Positions 1-11,593 of a stretch of 64,000 bases of DNA are shown in pieces. The notes beneath the pieces are model-generated. The model was not told the origin of the DNA, did not search any database, and saw only the letters and a list, made by a program, of their open reading frames with translations. The DNA lies in the NCBI RefSeq assembly GCF_028583425.1, contig NC_072801.1, forward strand, positions 19,736,001-19,800,000. Reading direction: 5' to 3'. This DNA comes from Eublepharis macularius. Its lineage: Eukaryota; Chordata; Lepidosauria; Squamata; Eublepharidae. Both the position numbers and the translations under genes were made by a program. Numbering within the stretch: the first letter of the stretch is position 1; each line of letters begins with the position of its first letter.

Positions 1-934
1 TTGGCAGAAAGACTTAGAAAATGCATAACAAGCCTAATACATCCAGATCAGATGGGCTTTGTCTCAAAGCGATACATGAAAGAAAATGTTTGATTTGTAA
101 TTGACGCAATGGAATTAGTGGAGGGGGGGAAGGACATAAGATCACATTTATTTTTTTGGACGCTGAAAAAGCATTTGACAATCCCTCTTGGACCTTCTTA
201 CAAAAAGTAGTACAGAATTTAAATTGTGGCTCAAAATTTGAGAATTGGATGCAAGGAATTTAAACAAAGCTAAAGGCTAGGATTCTAACCAATGGGGTAT
301 TAACAGAAGGATTACAAATCAAAAAGGGCACTAGACAAGGCTATCCACTGCCTCCATAATTATTCATCTTAGCAATGGAAATTTTTGCTTCAAAGTTAAG
401 ACAAGACTCTAAAATTAAAGGCTTGAAAGTGGATTTTGAAGAATTTAAATTGAAATGTTATGCAGTTGATGTTGTTTTGATGATTTTGAACCCACATGAA
501 ACATTACAACATGTTTTGGAACATTGTGTGAGTTTTGGAAATTTTTCAGGATTTAAAGTTAATAGAAAAGAAGCTAAAATAATCGTCAAGTTTATAACAA
601 GGAAAGAAGAAGAAAAAATTGAGGAACTGTCGGGATGTGAAATAGCAGTAAATCCAGAGAAATATTTGTGCATAAATATAACAGGACAAAAGGAAACACT
701 ATTTAGACAATTATGAAGTATTATGGAGGAGGATTCAAAAAGATCTTAAAAGGTGGCCAAAGTTAAAATTGTCTTGGATAGGAAGAATTTCTGCAATCAA
801 AACAAATATTTTACCGAAAATTAACTTTTTATTTCAAATGTTACCAATTAGTATAAAAGATAAGACACTCTAAAGCTGGCAAAGACAAATAAACCAATTT
901 ATCTGGAACGGCAAAAAACCAAGAGTAAGATGGG
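1..934 (+). mobile_element. L1-clade LINE, ORF2 reverse transcriptase fragment (copy A, first piece)
   Basis: Conceptual translation gives the back half of an L1 reverse transcriptase. A stretch reading DQMGFV..RYMKENV lies near 50-90. A palm-like segment reads CYAVDVVL at about 457-480, where active copies have YADD. It is followed by SGFKVNRKEAKI near 546-580, a typical L1 motif after the palm. The 5' side is cut by the window edge. Several in-frame stops and frame changes show a dead copy. The reading resumes at 1514 after a nested DNA element. It probably lies in an IQCK intron. Confidence 0.85.
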
Positions 935-1513
935 CAGCTCAATCCTAAGCCCCCGAGTCAACACCTCCGCTCGTCCATTGACGTAAATGCGGCACCACTC
1001 TGCTGCTTCCTATGGAGTTGTGCGGGAAAGTCTCGCTGGCGCCTGAGCACAGCAAAGTGAGGCACGGCCACTGTTCCCCTGACAATCCTGCTCACACCAG
1101 CCAAGGCCACACCACTCCCCTGACAGGCAGGCGAGGGGCAAGCAGCAGAATCCCTGCTGGGGAAGGGGACCCTCCAGTGCCAGCGCAGGGCCTTGCGCCT
1201 AACATGTTTGTATGTCCACCCAGTGTGGTCATGCGTGGCGGCCTACCCGTGGTAGCACACCTCCCCGCCCACCGGCGGGCCCAGTGCCAGCACAGGGCCC
1301 CCTCCAGTGCCAGCGCAGGGCCTTGCACCTAACATGTTTGTATGGCCACCCAGTGTGGTCACGAGTGGCGGCCCACCCACGGTAGCACACCTCCCCGCCC
1401 ACCGGTGGAAGGGAGGGTTACGCCTGTGTAAATGCAAGTTGTGCCCACCTAAGCCTTAGTCCTCTTCCTGTGCACTTTCCACCACCACCCTCCCCACACT
1501 TAGGATTGTGCTG
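935..1513. mobile_element. Non-autonomous hAT-like element nested in the L1
   Basis: The L1 reading frame is interrupted here by GC-rich unrelated DNA. The ends are imperfect inverted repeats: CAGCTCAATCCTAAG at 935 and CTTAGGATTGTGCTG ending at 1513. Both resemble the CAGTGCAATCCTAAG terminus of the short hAT-like elements at 8247, 45146 and 50950. No clear 8-bp target duplication survives. The interior has no convincing gene and contains a 130-bp tandem repeat. Confidence 0.65.
1171..1410. repeat. 130-bp GC-rich tandem repeat, about 1.8 copies
   Basis: The segment beginning CCTCCAGTGCCAGCGCAGGG at 1171 starts again at 1301. About 110 bases of the second copy match the first, including the shared stretch around AACATGTTTGTATG. 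The short open frames on both strands here follow the repeat period and are not genes. Confidence 0.85.
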
Positions 1514-2608
1514 TTAAGGTACTACAAGACGAAAAAAGAAGAGGAGGATTGGTGGTGCCAAATGTCGTTATGTTATAAAGCAGCTGGCCTGGATTGGATT
1601 GCAGATTGGATTAAAAACCCAAAGGACAGATTAATACGATTTGAAGCGGTTAATTTGCCTGAAGGGCTACATAATTACCTTTGGGTGAAGAAAAGAGCAA
1701 AGACACAACATAAAAGTCATGTGATAAGAGACAGTTTGATTCAAATTTGGGATTAGGAAAGAATGGGGATAAACCCTCTGATATCACCAATACTGTCACC
1801 AATTGATGCCTTTGGTGATAAGAATCAGAGAAAAGTTAATGACTTTATAACTTATCAAGATATAATAAACTCTCAAGGAAAGATAAAATCATGACAAGAA
1901 ATTTGTGACGAAAGAAAGAAAATACAATGTCTGATATGCCTTCAGGCAATCCCCAGATTAAAGGAAGTTCTCAGGGATTACAGAGGCCAATTGAGGGATT
2001 TCCTGATTTTGAGAAGATAATCACGCAGAAAAAAGATCATATTTTGGGCCAAATTTATAAACTTTTACTTCAATATGACACAGAAACAGAACAAGTTAAA
2101 ACTTGCATGATAAAATGGATGCAAAATTTTGGAGAAGAAATAACATTCCAAATTCCAAAATTTATGGACTAAGGGCATAAAATTTATGGCAAGCCAAACA
2201 CTTAGAGAAAATTGGTACAAGATGGTTTTTAGATGGTACATTACACCAAAAGATATTTAAAAAATGAATAAGAAATATGTAGGATCATGTTGGAAGTGTA
2301 AGGAAGTAGATGGTTCTTTCTTTCATATGTGGGGGACGTAAAAAAAGTTTAAAAATTTGGAAAGATATACATGCGGAGATACAGAGGATTTTGGAAATTA
2401 ATTTTTCCATGAAACCCCAGACTATGTTGTTAGGAATAATACCAGATAATGTTGATAGAACACTACATGAACTATTTTGGTATTTGCTAATGGCAGCAAG
2501 AGTGGTAATGGTGAGTAAATGGAAAGAAGGAGAATGCCCCACCAGGGAAATCTGGAAGGATAAAATGTCAGAATATGTGGTGATGACAAAATTGACAAAT
2601 TCCATAAA
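1514..2608 (+). mobile_element. L1-clade LINE, ORF2 C-terminal region (copy A, second piece)
   Basis: After the nested element the L1 frame resumes with a run of Lys/Glu residues, then LYKAAGLDWIADWI, the usual L1 ORF2 segment after the RT domain. Further on come CWKC and a degraded His-Met-Trp motif near 2290-2330, then KIWKDIHAEIQRIL, all typical of the Cys-rich C-terminal region of vertebrate L1 ORF2. Stops and frame changes are frequent. Confidence 0.85.
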
Positions 2609-2616
2609 TAGAAGGC

Positions 2617-2859
2617 CAGGGCTTTTTTTCAGGGGGAACGCAGTGAAACGGAGTTCCGGAACATCTTAAATATGGTCACATGGCTGGTGGCCCCACCCCC
2701 TGATCTCCAGACAAAGGGGAGTTTAGATTGCGGCGCGGAGGGCAATCTAAACTCCCCTCTGTCTGGAGATCAGGGGGCAGGGCCACCAGCCATGTGACCA
2801 TTTTCTCTGAGAGCAACCCACTGAGTTCCACCACCTCTTTTCCCAGGAAAAAAGCCCTA
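2617..2859. mobile_element. Non-autonomous hAT element with 8-bp target duplication, nested in L1
   Basis: The 243-bp element begins CAGGGCTTTTTTTC and ends with the inverted counterpart GAAAAAAGCCCTA. It is flanked by perfect 8-bp duplications TAGAAGGC at 2609-2616 and 2860-2867, the hAT signature. The interior is largely self-complementary, with arms around AAATATGGTCACATGGCTGG and its inverse about 100 bases later. Removing it restores the L1 C-terminal reading frame. A longer sibling lies at 44199-44524. Confidence 0.92.
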
Positions 2860-2867
2860 TAGAAGGC

Positions 2868-3240
2868 CAATTAAAGAATTTGAAGAGAAATGGGGAAAAT
2901 ATTTCACTTATAACGGATAAACTTTATAAGATATCTCAGTCTTGTAAATTTGAAAATGATTGCATATTGATATATTTTATAATCTGATGGTAGGATAATT
3001 AGTTATATAAAGATAATTGGTAGAATAAACAGTATAATATTGAAATATTAGTAAAAAGCAAACATCGTTATTGTTAAGTAAAATATAAGTAAAAGATAAT
3101 GATAAGTAGAGGGGAAATAAGGGTTTTTTTTCATTTTCTAAGATAAGGAGTAGAAACAGGTCAGTATTTTCAATAGTACTTATCTTAATACTCCCCAAGG
3201 ATATGACAACTAGCTATATTAAGTAATAAGCATTGTTACT
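2868..3240 (+). mobile_element. L1 copy A, end of ORF2 and AT-rich 3' tail
   Basis: The frame continues as IKEFEEKWGKYFTYNG followed by a stop near 2920, the usual C-terminal end of L1 ORF2 in reptiles. What follows is very AT-rich and has no coding potential. The 3' boundary is not marked by a clear poly(A) tract, so the end given is approximate. Confidence 0.6.
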
Positions 3241-4479
3241 GTTAAAATGGTCTTTTTTCTCTTTTATTATTACTAATATAATGAGTAGAAATAGGTATGA
3301 ATTCTGCATGTGCTGTTTAATTGGAAAAATATATACTAAACAGACGTAATGATTAAATGCTATTTTAATATTTATAAAGGTCATAATTTTTGTACTCTCT
3401 TTTTGTTTTAATAAAATAAAATTAAGAAAAAGAACATTTCTCCATGAGCAAGGGAACACTTTTGTATCTAGCCTAATAATGGTTAGTGACCAGAAGTGAC
3501 TCAAAAACAGTCAAACATGCTTCTTTGTATTATGCTCTGGTCATCACAGCAGTATAGTGTTTCTATTCCCGCCTGCAGGTACATGACAACTATTGGTGCC
3601 TGGTGTCAAGAGCCGTGAGCTCCTTTGATGAAATTGCCGGAGAAAAATGTGATGGGTAGATTTTACAACAGCCCCCTAATGTTATGGAACAGGAAGATGC
3701 ATAAGGGTCTTGACTACTCAATACACTCTTTCTGGGCCCAACCCCACAAACCAGAGGTGCTCTGAGAGTTCCCTATTGCAACTTAGGCATGTGAAGGCCT
3801 GATTTGGATTAGGACTGCAGTGTATGAGGAAACGGTGCTTAAGTAGAAGATGGAAATGACACACATAATGATTCTCCAGGGCCTTTATAGATAAGGTACA
3901 GGAAGATCCATGATGGGATCTTTCCAGTGCTTTAAAAATGAAAATAGCAGCACTGCAGGGAGGGAGAAACAGGGAGGGAGAAAATCCCTGTGCGATTTTT
4001 CTACTCCCTGTGTGATTTTGCTGATAGAAACAAACAGCCCACCGTCCCATGTGCTGCTGTTGGCCCTGGAAGGGAAAATCAAGAATTAGTACCTTTTCCT
4101 GTTCTTTTTCTTTCCAAACTATTGACCTTGCAGGGTTGGAAGAATGAAACCTCCATTTCCCCATGTGCTGCAGTCCAATCTGAATCAGGACCCTGGATAG
4201 CTGCAATTTCCATTTTAAAAGAGCTAGGAAGATATGATCACAGACCTCCCTACATTGTGTTTAATCTGGCTGTTGTTGTATCAGTAGAAAAGTTACATAG
4301 ACATGCATGACTGAAGTCCTAAACTGACCAGCAGAAACTCTGCCCATCATGGTACTATCTCTTGTTTTGAAAGCCATAGTTTTGGTGCCAGCAGTTGACA
4401 CATTTTTAACCATGTGATCTCATGGCTGAGGTTGTATGTGCAAGAAACAAGCTATTGCTCTGGGATCTAGAATCTACCC
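3241..4479. other. No gene recognised; probable IQCK intron
   Basis: AT-rich at first, then more even composition from about 3540. The open frame on the minus strand at 3718-4206 and its plus-strand partner show no family resemblance, no splice framework and no conserved motif. I see no clear repeat boundary. IQCK exons on both strands of evidence lie downstream, so this is most likely intronic. Confidence 0.4.
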
Positions 4480-5660
4480 AGGGGATGGGTTTTTTAAAAT
4501 TATATTATTAAAACAAAAAATAAGATTTAACTTTAGATAGAATATCAGAAGCAGAATATAAAACAAAATGACATTAGACGGTAAACCTAATATTGATAAC
4601 AGAATATGTAAAAATTATTAAAACTACATAATAATATAACAGAAAGTAACATTAGGGAATAGATATATAACATAATATTAAAACTGTAATATTTCTCCTC
4701 TCCATCTCTCCAGTTATTTAAGTTAAAATACATTATACTCAGCATTTTATGTTCAGCATTTTAAAAAACCCTTATCTTTCAGCCACGTAGCAAAAAAAAA
4801 ATCCATTTTCCCTGAAATTGGCTTATTATGCATATAAGAGGTTAATTTTGCCATTGACACATAAATATACAAGTTATTTATCCATTCAGTCACATCTGGA
4901 CAAAGTACAGCCTTCCATTTTGTTGCATATACTACTCTCACCACTGTCTCCATATATTTAAAAAGTTCACTCTGTTCTTTTGTAATACTACTTGGCAAAA
5001 TATTGAATAACATATGTTTTGGGTCCAGCATGAAGCAGAGCTTTAATATCTTTTGCATCTCTTTATGTATTTTTATTCAATATCTTCTTGCTTTTTTGCA
5101 TGTCTACCACATGTGATAGAATGTTGCATCCATACATTGACATTTCCAGCACCTTCCACTGTAGTCCTTATTAGTTTTTGCAATTGGGAGTAATATACTA
5201 TTTTAAAAATATTTTATACCAGTTCTTCCTTAACATTTGGCAATCCATAAATTTAATTTCTTTAGTCCATAAAGATTCCCATTGACTCATAAAGATATTT
5301 TCTTCAAAGTTTTGCATCCACTTTATCATACAGTTTTAACTTGTTCTGATTCTGTTTTTTATTGCAATTTTATATACTTTTCTTAACAAGTGTTTTAGAT
5401 CTCCATTGATTAGTTGTTCAAACACTGTTTTTTTCTCTTAGTTGATCACCTTCTTTGGATAGTTGCTCTTTGAATTTGTATACCACTTGATGGTACATCA
5501 ACCATGGAATGTTTTTCGCTTGAGCTTGAATTTCTTGCCATGTTTTTCTTATGCAAGGGACTGTTAATGTAAATACAGTTCTGGCTGTTATGTATTTAAG
5601 TCTATCTGGTAAAGGAAAATGTAGTGAAGTTGGAGGCCTGCAAGGAATTGTGGGAGGGGA
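4480..5660 (-). mobile_element. L1-clade LINE, ORF2 C-terminal region (copy B)
   Basis: The minus strand encodes L1 ORF2 C-terminal pieces. One at 5681-5418 reads KTWQEIQAQAKNIPWLMY, and one at 5058-4753 carries LDPKHMLFNILP and ATKWKA..CPDVTEWI. These match, at family level, the same region of copy A at 2340-2600. Frame breaks lie between the pieces. The plus-strand sequence from 4480 to 4700 is AT-rich and fits the 3' tail read in antisense. The element is 5' truncated. Confidence 0.8.
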
Positions 5661-7458
5661 ATAATTTGGAAATCTTCCCACTTCTAAAGTCTCCTCCTCC
5701 CAGATTCTATAAGAGGTTTCAGAAGGCTAATTTCCCCTCCTCACCCCCCCCCCCTGAACTGACTCTGAACTGGTCTTGACACACCATACTTACTTGAACA
5801 CGCTCAGTCCTCGTCATGCTGGGTTTCCCCCCCTTCTGGTTAGTTTACAAAGAATATTTTTATATACATAGGGAGTTCCCTTAAAATGTAAAATCCTCTA
5901 CTTCGTCTGTGGGTGCCCTGGCATTGCTGCTCCTGTGATAGACACGAGTCACCTTTGTTACATAATGATGAAAATAATTATGTGTTCTCTATAGAGGGAC
6001 TTCTAGGGATAACTTTTTTTTATTCTGAAAGCAAAGCCGCACACACATTTTCCATACATTTGGTTGTCAGCTCCTATTCATCTCGGAGCATTGCAGCTGT
6101 CTCTTGCCACAAATAACTGATCCCCTCTTCCCCAGTTGGCTGTTGATAGGCACTTGCCTATGCTCATAATCTATTTTTATTTGACCTGAAGCCAATTGCT
6201 AATATTCCTGCAGACAAAAATGGACCTGGCATGACTTCTGCTCCCTTCAAACTAGCCTGCTGAAATGATTGATATCTCATGGTGACTTCCATATGGAACA
6301 TTAAGCCCTTCTCTGTTTGACTTGATTTATACATGCCTTTTTCACTTTAGTCTTGGATCAGTTCCTGACAGATCCTCATGTTTTAAAAATGAAGCTGTAG
6401 AGGTAGTCAGAGCTAATTTGGCCAGATTATAAAGTGTGATCTTTTGTTTGCTCAAAAATTAAGGTAGAACGTGTAAGTTAGAAATGAATTGATACATGCC
6501 TAATCCTCGGAGGCGTTGCATGGGTGCTGGCCCTTTCCTTTCCTTCTGTTCTTCCATCATGGAACTCATGGCAGTGTGCATACCTGTGGTGTCACCGTGA
6601 GGCCCCCCACTCATGCACTGATCAGTCCCAGACGTGTTTTCTTTGGGTAGTGTTGCTGCCCCATGTGCCCTGGGGCTCACTCTGAAGTTGAGCCTGTCAG
6701 CATTTCTCTCTTAATACAGAAGCTGTCAAACCTTTTTCACTAAGCCCCTTTCAAAGAGAGGGAAAGAGGGAAAGTCAGGACTTTGGGGGGCCTATTCCCT
6801 CCAAACTAGGAGGTGTCCTTCACCGTCTCTCTCTGTCCAGTCTTGCCTCTGGTGAAGTGCATTAACTTGTTTTCCCCAGTCAGGGCTTCGTTATGGGTTC
6901 CTGCACTGAGATAATTACTGGGCACCCGTGAAAGACCCTTCTTACTTACCAACCCTAAGCTATGGAACTCTTGAAGCAAGCATTGTAATTGACATCACCT
7001 CTGCAGAGCTTCTAGCCCAGCATGAAAACATACTTGTTTCAAGGGCCTTTGGATTTAATTGATAGAAGTTTTTTGAAGATTTTAATGTTGTTAGGTTTTA
7101 GTGGTGTTCTTGATTTTATAAATTGAATGTTGTTGTTTACTTTAAGGATGGTTCAGTGTTGTTATTTGTGTTATTTAGTGGGATCCTTTGTAATGATTTG
7201 GGGCATCATGTTGAACAGAAAGGCAAGGTATAAGTTTATGGAATAAAATATACATAGCGTTCTTAATCAGCCAGGTACATATCGCGCGCTCTCTCTCTCT
7301 CTTACACACACACATATTATTATTGCCAAGCAAATGTCCTGATCTTGAAATACAAAGAAACTGCATTAAAAATAACTTTGTTCTTAGCACATGTATAATG
7401 ACAATGAATATTTAATCCCAGATGCCAAGCGATTCTGAAAAGGAAACATTTGCTTTAG
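5661..7458. other. No gene recognised; probable IQCK intron
   Basis: A C-run lies near 5740. No exon with convincing splice sites was found for the IQCK segment that should precede the exon at 7459, so that exon lies outside the window. The open frame at 5913-6116 has no recognisable homology. Confidence 0.4.
7287..7315. repeat. Microsatellite (CT)n followed by (AC)n
   Basis: About six CT units run directly into about five AC units on the plus strand. A simple-sequence tract in the intron just upstream of an IQCK exon. Confidence 0.9.
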
Positions 7459-7543
7459 TCCTAGACCACCAGTTCCAATTTCTCTGCTGTTATCTGAAGA
7501 GGAAGCAGGCATCATAATTCAGTCGTTTTGGAGGGGTTATCGG
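7459..7543 (+). CDS. IQCK: IQCK exon: start of the IQ motif (third exon from the end)
   Basis: IQ motif-containing protein K is a small protein expected to bind calmodulin-like EF-hand proteins through one IQ motif; its cellular role is poorly known. This exon follows TTGCTTTAG and ends at CGG before a GTAAGAG donor. It starts with the third base of a codon and then reads PRPPVPISLLLSEEEAGI and IIQSFWRGYR. From memory, human IQCK reads PRPPIPLSLLLTEEEA then YIQSFWRA, so identity is strong. The IQ motif (IQSFWRGYRVR, pattern IQxxxRGxxxR) spans the junction with the next exon at 15319. The intron after it is phase 0 and about 7.8 kb long. Earlier exons are not in the window. Confidence 0.93.
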
Positions 7544-8059
7544 GTAAGAGTAATCTGTAATTATTATTCTGTTTGATGTTGAATGTGTGTGACTGTGGAA
7601 GCCCTGGGGGAAAACCCTTACATAAATTTTAAGTAGCAGGTGCTATAAATAACTAGACCTTCACTAACTTCACTAGTGTTTGTAAAGAGGCTGTCTTGAT
7701 TTAAAATCTTACCATGGGAGGAGGATGTGGTGAGGAACTCAGATGATTTTCTACAACAAAGAAATTCCAAGATGAAATTTGGCTTTAATAGGGAGGAAGA
7801 AAATATCCTCTTGGACTTCCATTCTATGCCACTTTGTGACAAAGACAAATCTGATAAAAATTCCTATGTTCCAGCATATTAATCAGAATAGAGGAGGGAG
7901 GGATCCACTGATGTAACAGAAAAGTTGAAGAAAGTATGTGAGAGTAGTTTAGGAGAAGGATAGAAGGAAGGGAAGCTAGATGAAGAACAAAGTCAAAGGA
8001 AGAGTGGACGTTTAGCAGGAGGTGGCCCTTGTAGTTTAGGGGGCTTAAGATACGGTGAT

Positions 8060-8152
8060 GGCACATGGTATATAGCCTCCTTGTTGCAGGCAAGCTGGCC
8101 TGAGCCTGCTCAGTGCCTGAATAGGAGACCGCCTGGGAACCCCATCTACACA
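8060..8152 (+). repeat. 5S rRNA-derived SINE fragment
   Basis: The stretch around 8105-8145 (GGAGACCGCCTGGGAACCCC) matches the 3' half of vertebrate 5S rRNA, where GGGAGACCGCCTGGGAATACC is the conserved internal-control end region. The preceding part (GCTGGCCTGAGCC) fits a degraded upstream section. The 5' half of 5S rRNA is unrecognisable, so this is a SINE3-type or pseudogene remnant, not a 5S gene. Confidence 0.6.
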
Positions 8153-8246
8153 TCCTGTATCCTTAGAGGAAAGTATATAGAAGTATAATCAATAAAGTAA
8201 ACTAAATTAGGATTGGGACTGAATGTGGTATAATTGTTAGAATGTT

Positions 8247-8330
8247 ATAGTACAATCCTATGCAGAGTTAACTCCAGCCTAAACCCACTAAAATTTGGAC
8301 GGAGGAAATTTTGTATAGGATTACACCATT
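8247..8330. mobile_element. Short hAT-like palindromic element, degraded
   Basis: The left end TACAATCCTATGCAGAGTT and right end TATAGGATTACACC are inverted relatives of the CAGTGCAATCCTAAG terminus seen at 45146 and 50950. The middle (TCCAGCCTAAACCCACT) matches the left arm of that family, and the right arm has diverged. Confidence 0.65.
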
Positions 8331-9311
8331 GGATTGAAACTCAGAAGACTAGGGTATAGGCCCCATACTTGCTACAAAAGCCTACTTGCGATGAATAAGT
8401 TATCTGAACATGATCTGACTCACAGTTGTTAAGATAAAATGGGGGTGAGGAGAATCATGTGTGCCATCCTGGGAGGGTAGATGGGATAAAGCATAGATAG
8501 ATGACAGGATATTAAAAGCAATTTTGAAAGGGTGTTTCTAATGGCACATTTAACAGAGATTTATATGTTTAAGGTTCCAACAAATCATTATTGAAAAACC
8601 ATTATTTTGAGTAATCGTAATATTTTTGTGGTGTGCAGTTACCAGCACCCCCAACACTGGGAGTATGCTTGTAGCCTGAAAAAAGAAAAAAAATAGCAGA
8701 GAGTCCTCTGGCATCTTAACCAATATTGCTGCAGGAAGGAGACCTTCCTTATGCATTTCATAGTACAGGGTGTTGGGCTACTGGCCATGGATCTAGTATA
8801 GAGCTACATCAGGGCTAACACCAAAAAGCAGTGTTTTGGGTTGTCTTCTGTGTCACAGCTGAGAGAGACATTTGGTTTCTGGGGTATTTCTAAAATAGAT
8901 ATGCCCTCAACAGTTCTTCAGTGTGTAACTGTCGTGCATCATGATATAAAGGAAGGTCAGAAATGATCATAACAAGGCACTATTGTCTGCTGACTTGAGT
9001 TCAGTGGCCTTTGCTTTGCTGTGTAGCTTCTGTGACCTACTCCACGGAAGCAGCTCATTATAAAGGTACTTTTCCTTCCAAAGATGTAAACTGTCTTTTG
9101 TCAAATGAATGAATCAATGGTATTGTATTGAAAAGGACCATGACAGAGGCCAAGCTTATGTAGTTTATCTCTAACATTTCTTGTTACGCACAGTAATATT
9201 ACAAAATCCATTCTGTTTTTCATTACATCATTGTTTTATGAAAGATTGGCTGCAAAAACCTCCTGGAATTTGGTGTGTCCTGATATAATAGAGTTTCAGG
9301 TTTTAAGTAAA

Positions 9312-9455
9312 GGCTACTAGATGGTCTCAGATTCAATCACCAGCTCATCCAGTGAAAAGGTAATATGTGATGTGAAAGACCTCTAGCTGAGGCCCTGGAG
9401 AAGTCATTTACAGTTTTGGAGTAGACAATACTGACCTCAGTAAACCCAGGAGGAA
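9312..9455 (+). repeat. tRNA-derived SINE fragment, family 1
   Basis: Contains the body of the SINE seen complete at 47470: GTGATGTGAAAGACCTCT, then GGCCCTGGAGAAG, then GAGTAGACAATACTGACC. The tRNA-like head with box A is missing or degraded. Sense orientation. Confidence 0.75.
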
Positions 9456-10194
9456 TGAGCACTTCCACATTGTGCTGCATTGCATGCGCTCTGTTGACTT
9501 TTTGGGTGCAAGAGAAAGAGCATGTATGCAACCATTTGCCTTGCAGGCAAGTGCTACAGTGCTATCCTAGCAGCTCACCCTGAGTCAGCAAGGATGTGAA
9601 AAGCACACATCAGGAATTCCAGGCCACTTCCTTAGGACTTTTTACAATATTTCTATGAGGTGATTCTAGGACATCTCCCTAAGGGACTCTTCTTTTGGCA
9701 AAGCTCCTGGACACCACACAGGAAGTGACATGCACATGGCAAAAAATGTAAGGGCTTTCCTTGATACCAATTGGCCAAGAAAACCTCCCTGCCAACTGTG
9801 CCCCTCAAACACTGTCAAACTGCTAGTGAGGCTGATGATTATGTTCCTCAAAGTTGTAATTGGATATTGCTGTTAAACCAGGTAACACTTTATATTGGCC
9901 TGATGCTGAACACTGGAACTCACACAGAAATGTCATTGACTCCTCGAGTAAACTTCTACATATAGTTCCTCAATTAGTTGATCTATCAGCAACTAATTGA
10001 TGGCCAACAGCATCAGCAGCCAAGAGGGTGCTTTTGACTTTTAAACAACCTTCTCTCCCCTTAATGTTATTAAAAATGAAAACTTTTTTACTGTTGCACC
10101 TAATCACTCCTGTTGGTGTTTCATAATATGATTGTCCAGCCACTTATTGCCAAAAGAAGTGCAAACCAGCCCTTTGTGATAAGTAATAGCTGGG

Positions 10195-10560
10195 GGCTAT
10201 TGTTCCACACTATGTTCCACATTGTCCCTCCCCTGCCCAGCACCGACCCGATCCAGGCCGTTTCAGCCCCGATCCAGGCCCAAAAGGGCCCAAAATGGCA
10301 ATTTTGGGCCCGTTTTGGCCTGGATTGGGGCCGAAATGGCCCAGATCAGGGCCAAAATGGCCAGGACGGGTTGGTACTGGGTGGGGAAGCCTCCCCCACC
10401 CTACACCAACCAGATCCGGGCCGTTTCCACCCCAATCAAAGCCAAAACAGCCCCAAATGGCCAAAAGTTAGGTGGGCAGGGCCACCTGATAGTGAGCTTT
10501 TGGGGCACCTGCCGGAATGGTGTTCTGGCATATTCCCCCTCCAAATGAGCCCTGGCCATA
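10195..10560. repeat. GC-rich block of imperfect inverted and direct repeats
   Basis: Repeated units around GATCCAGGCC, GGCCAAAATGG and CCAAAATGGC occur on both strands, with a self-complementary core near 10278-10320 (GGGCCCAAAATGGC and its inverse). Long open frames on both strands follow from the lack of stops in this composition. It may be the middle of an unclassified non-autonomous DNA element. I found no clear terminal repeats. Confidence 0.5.
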
Positions 10561-11593
10561 GCCTTCTTAGCCAGTGGTTTGGAAGAAGCTCGTTCAGAAC
10601 AGCCCGGATCTGGGGAACGTCTCTTAGTTGACTCGGTCTTATGGGACTGACACTGAATCTATTCTGATGAAGTCATCGGTTCCGTCAAGTCAATTGGAAC
10701 CAATCTTGCTTTGGCCTTTGAAATGTCATGGATCGATTTATGGGCTGATTGTTTGTGACTTTGTACCAGAAGTAGGGCCTTGCTCAGCAGAAGGTTTAGC
10801 TGCTGGCTTTTCTGCCCTCGAAAGCACTATGTTCCACATTGCTACTTTTGAGTCTGGCCGCTGGATCATTATGGGCCTTTGGGGTAAACTTTTGGCAAAT
10901 GCAGCAGGCAGCTACATTATGGGACTCACCCAGAAATAGCAAACAGAGCGAGTGTTCATCCGAGTGGGTCATCATTGTATTGCATTTCTCACACTTTTTG
11001 AAGAGCAGTGTTTGGGACATAATGTCCAAGATAATAAAAATGTAGAAGAAAGGTAGAAGTAATCAAGAGCAAAGCAAAGAAGTACCTCTCTCTAAGGCAG
11101 CAAGAGAAGAACTGAGGGAAAGGAGGGGGCACTCAGACTTACAACATAGCTCAGCGGGAAAGACCACACATGCACATTACTGGGTCAGAGTACCCTTTTA
11201 AGCATTAGAATCTCTCCGAGGCTGGCCTGCACCTGTGCAGTCCCAATGTGTGCCTGCACAGAAGACACTCAAAGAACAACAGTTACAGGTAAGTGCAAGG
11301 ATTAACTGAGCCCCCAGCTATTTCCATTAAGAATTGCAAACCCATGTTATATGACAAACTTCTAAACTGTGACACTGAATTGGCCTGCTTACTCATTGAT
11401 GATACTATAAATTCTTCAGTAGCAGTCACTAGTACATAGGTAGTGCCTGAACAACTGAATATACAAGCCCATCCTGTAACAGACAACCCACCGTGGGTGA
11501 AACATCTAACTAGCCACCCTAAATTCTACCAATTGACTATTAAAAGGCTCTGGAGGTATCAGAGTTATTTTCTGGAATATAGCTAGATAGCAT

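Noticed and set aside
3718-4206. 162-codon minus-strand open frame
   Set aside because: No recognisable motif, and a similar-sized frame overlaps it on the other strand.
8060-8152. Possible 5S rRNA gene
   Set aside because: Only the 3' half is recognisable and no terminator T-run follows at the right place.
10113-10631. 172-codon plus-strand frame over the GC-rich block
   Set aside because: The peptide mirrors the repeat units, and the minus strand gives a similar repetitive peptide.
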